From positions 62,001 to 126,000 of the forward strand of contig CABUPH010000006.1 of the NCBI GenBank assembly GCA_902493375.1: a DNA stretch of 64,000 bases, in the 5' to 3' direction. Below, in pieces: positions 62,535 through 64,000 of this stretch. This stretch comes from an uncultured Collinsella sp. GTDB taxonomy: Bacteria > Actinomycetota > Coriobacteriia > Coriobacteriales > Coriobacteriaceae. The number at the start of each line of letters is the position of its first letter. Positions within the stretch are counted from its first letter, which is position 1. The translations under genes were made by a program, and so were the position numbers. Below the pieces are notes generated by a model. It searched no databases and had not been told where the DNA came from. It saw only the letters and a list, made by a program, of their open reading frames with translations.

Positions 62535-64000
62535 CTATTCCGCATCGACCACGCGGAGCAGATATGCCACGCGCGTTGCGGCCGTGCACTTAAAACGCTC
62601 GTCCGCGCGAACTCCGGCGACCCACACCACGGCACCCCCCGGCGCCGTCCTCACCATGGGCACGCCGGCGCGCTCGGAAACGGGAATGCGAGCCTCACCT
62701 AGCAAGTCGGATACTTTCTTGCTTCGACCACTCATCCCTAACGGGCACATCACGTCTCCCGGTGCGGGACCGTCCACCCACAGGCGCGCCAATCGCGCCT
62801 CGGCAGGGATCTCGCCACGCGAGCCCGCCAGGATCCGCTCACTATCGCTGTCGGCAAAACCCAGGGCAGCCGCGTCTACCAAAGCTGTCACTTCCCCGGC
62901 AGCTGCAAGCTCACGGGCGCGGCGCACGATATCGCATCCCGGCTCAACGGCCATCGGTTCTGTGACCAGCATACGTCCCCCGCCCAACGGCAAACGACCG
63001 GGTACGGTAACCCAGTCCGCGACCAGGCCCTCGCGAGCCGCCGGCGCCTTGAACGCCAGCATGCCAAACTCAATGCGTGCGTCAATCCCCGCCGGAAGCG
63101 TGACCGAGCCGGCGCCCTCGGCAACGCAGGAAAGGACTCGCTCCACATGTCGCATCTCTGGACGAGCGTCCGGATCGATGCGCTTAATCGCCAGTCGCAC
63201 GATGCGCCGCGCGATTACCACCTCGGCCGCAGCAAGGCGCCTGGCATCGAGCACCAGCGCGCCCGCCGCCTCCTTACGCAGACAGCTTCGAAACGCCTGT
63301 GCCGAAAGCTGAGACAAAAACGCGTCCTCATCGCCTAAGATCTCGCAGGCGGCGCCAATCGTCTTGCAGACGCTCGCGTTGCGCTGCGCCACCACCGGCA
63401 TCACTCGATGGCGCACGTAGTTTCGCAGATACGAGATATCCTCATTGCTCTCGTCTTCACGCCACGGCTGACCATGTACCTGTAGATAGCCCACGAGCTC
63501 GCCATGAGTTAGGTCGAGCAAGGGACGCACCACGATATTCCTCCGGCGAGGAATGCTCGATAGGCCAGCGGGCCCCGAACCCTTAATCGCGTTCATCAAA
63601 AACGTTTCCGCGCGATCCGAAGACGTGTGCGCGGTGCAGATACGAGCCGCCGTTCGCGGTGCCCCCGTCTGGGCGCAGAGCTCGCGAACATACCTCCGCG
63701 CCGCGGCATAGCGCACCTCGCGGGCCGCGGCCTCAATATTGCCCGACTCCCCATCAAAATAAGCGTGCTCCACGCACAGCGGTAAACCATATTTCGCGCA
63801 AAGCTCACGCACAAAGGCCTCGTCGCCATCGGACGCCTTGCCGCGCAGATGATGGTTTACATGCAGCACATGCAGGCGCTCGCGAGCAATGGGGGCAACA
63901 CCGCGTCCGTCTTGGATATCCAGCTTTGATGTGCACGCCATAAGAAGCAGTGCCGTCGAGTCCGCGCCGCCTGATACCATGAGCACGACAGGAGCTGCCT
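62535..64000 (-). CDS. tilS: tRNA(Ile)-lysidine synthase, 5' end cut by window edge
   Basis: At least 488 codons, open to the right edge. The PP-loop VSGGADSTALLLMA at the visible N-terminus binds ATP; HVNHHLRGKASDGDEAFV and AHTSSDRAETFLMNAIKGSG are the family's further active-site motifs. C-terminal TilS domains end near GRSKKVSDLLGEARIP. The enzyme converts C34 to lysidine in the AUA-reading tRNA-Ile. Typically 15-30 residues precede the PP-loop, so only a few residues and the start codon are missing. Confidence 0.95.
   Translation of the reverse strand, partial: AAPVVLMVSGGADSTALLLMACTSKLDIQDGRGVAPIARERLHVLHVNHHLRGKASDGDEAFVRELCAKYGLPLCVEHAYFDGESGNIEAAAREVRYAAARRYVRELCAQTGAPRTAARICTAHTSSDRAETFLMNAIKGSGPAGLSSIPRRRNIVVRPLLDLTHGELVGYLQVHGQPWREDESNEDISYLRNYVRHRVMPVVAQRNASVCKTIGAACEILGDEDAFLSQLSAQAFRSCLRKEAAGALVLDARRLAAAEVVIARRIVRLAIKRIDPDARPEMRHVERVLSCVAEGAGSVTLPAGIDARIEFGMLAFKAPAAREGLVADWVTVPGRLPLGGGRMLVTEPMAVEPGCDIVRRARELAAAGEVTALVDAAALGFADSDSERILAGSRGEIPAEARLARLWVDGPAPGDVMCPLGMSGRSKKVSDLLGEARIPVSERAGVPMVRTAPGGAVVWVAGVRADERFKCTAATRVAYLLRVVDAE

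Noticed and set aside
62535..64000. tilS as an N-terminally truncated pseudogene
   Set aside because: The missing start is explained by the window edge; the frame is open to base 64000 and the PP-loop is intact.

Overview
The window is a 64-kb piece of a GC-rich (about 60%) bacterial chromosome with strongly C-ending codons. The overall picture fits an anaerobic gut actinomycete of the class Coriobacteriia, most like Collinsella. The supporting points are the tadA/tRNA-Ser/4.5S SRP RNA cluster, a tilS-hpt-ftsH cluster, an LPXTG-like surface protein ending in LANTGD, several heterodimeric ABC exporters, and many intergenic hairpin repeats carrying a GGGACAG core. The genus is an inference from gene content; no 16S gene is present. 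No prophage, transposase gene, CRISPR array or complete mobile island was found.

Layout. 1-13.6 kb: a transaldolase-like gene cut by the left edge, a Cof-type HAD phosphatase, the fused rRNA methyltransferase RlmKL, a potassium block (kup, a 64-aa membrane peptide, and a KdpD/KdpE-like pair whose kinase lacks the usual KdpD N-terminus), a nitroreductase, an LtaS-like phosphoglycerol transferase and a flavodoxin. 13.7-18.8 kb: a heterodimeric ABC exporter and a coiled-coil LANTG surface protein whose signal peptide is interrupted by an in-frame TGA. 18.9-22.9 kb: SRP RNA, three long-stem hairpin elements, a TadA-glycerate kinase fusion, tRNA-Ser(UGA), a TetR-type regulator and LemA. 23-31.2 kb: ilvE, a DedA protein, cysE and a MarR-controlled second ABC exporter with a tandem operator. 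31.4-41.4 kb: a second nitroreductase, a membrane protein, a Fis-type regulator with a degenerate AAA+ domain, YeiH with a divergent GntR, glmS, a LacI regulator, a HAD phosphatase and a stand-alone larE.

41.4-49.6 kb is the most distinctive part. A 780-bp gene-poor stretch holds a perfect 30-bp palindrome, clustered TCTCTAAA boxes and a gene remnant. Next to it is a minus-strand operon in the order PTS IIBC, GatZ-like, transaldolase, transketolase N subunit, transketolase C subunit, PTS IIA, facing a divergent LacI regulator. It looks like a self-contained route that imports a sugar as its phosphate, isomerises or epimerises it and feeds it into pentose-phosphate reactions. Three of its gene junctions carry strong RNA structures, one of them a candidate H-type pseudoknot.

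49.6-64 kb: a secreted EndA-type nuclease, an EF-G-like factor with altered G motifs, a polar amino-acid ABC importer (ATPase, permease, lipoprotein), RlmD, a PHP-domain phosphatase, a class I aminotransferase, and ftsH-hpt-tilS, where tilS runs off the right edge.

Start codons were chosen by Shine-Dalgarno spacing and family length; where this moves a start inside a longer open frame, the entry says so. All family assignments come from reading motifs by eye, not from a database search.
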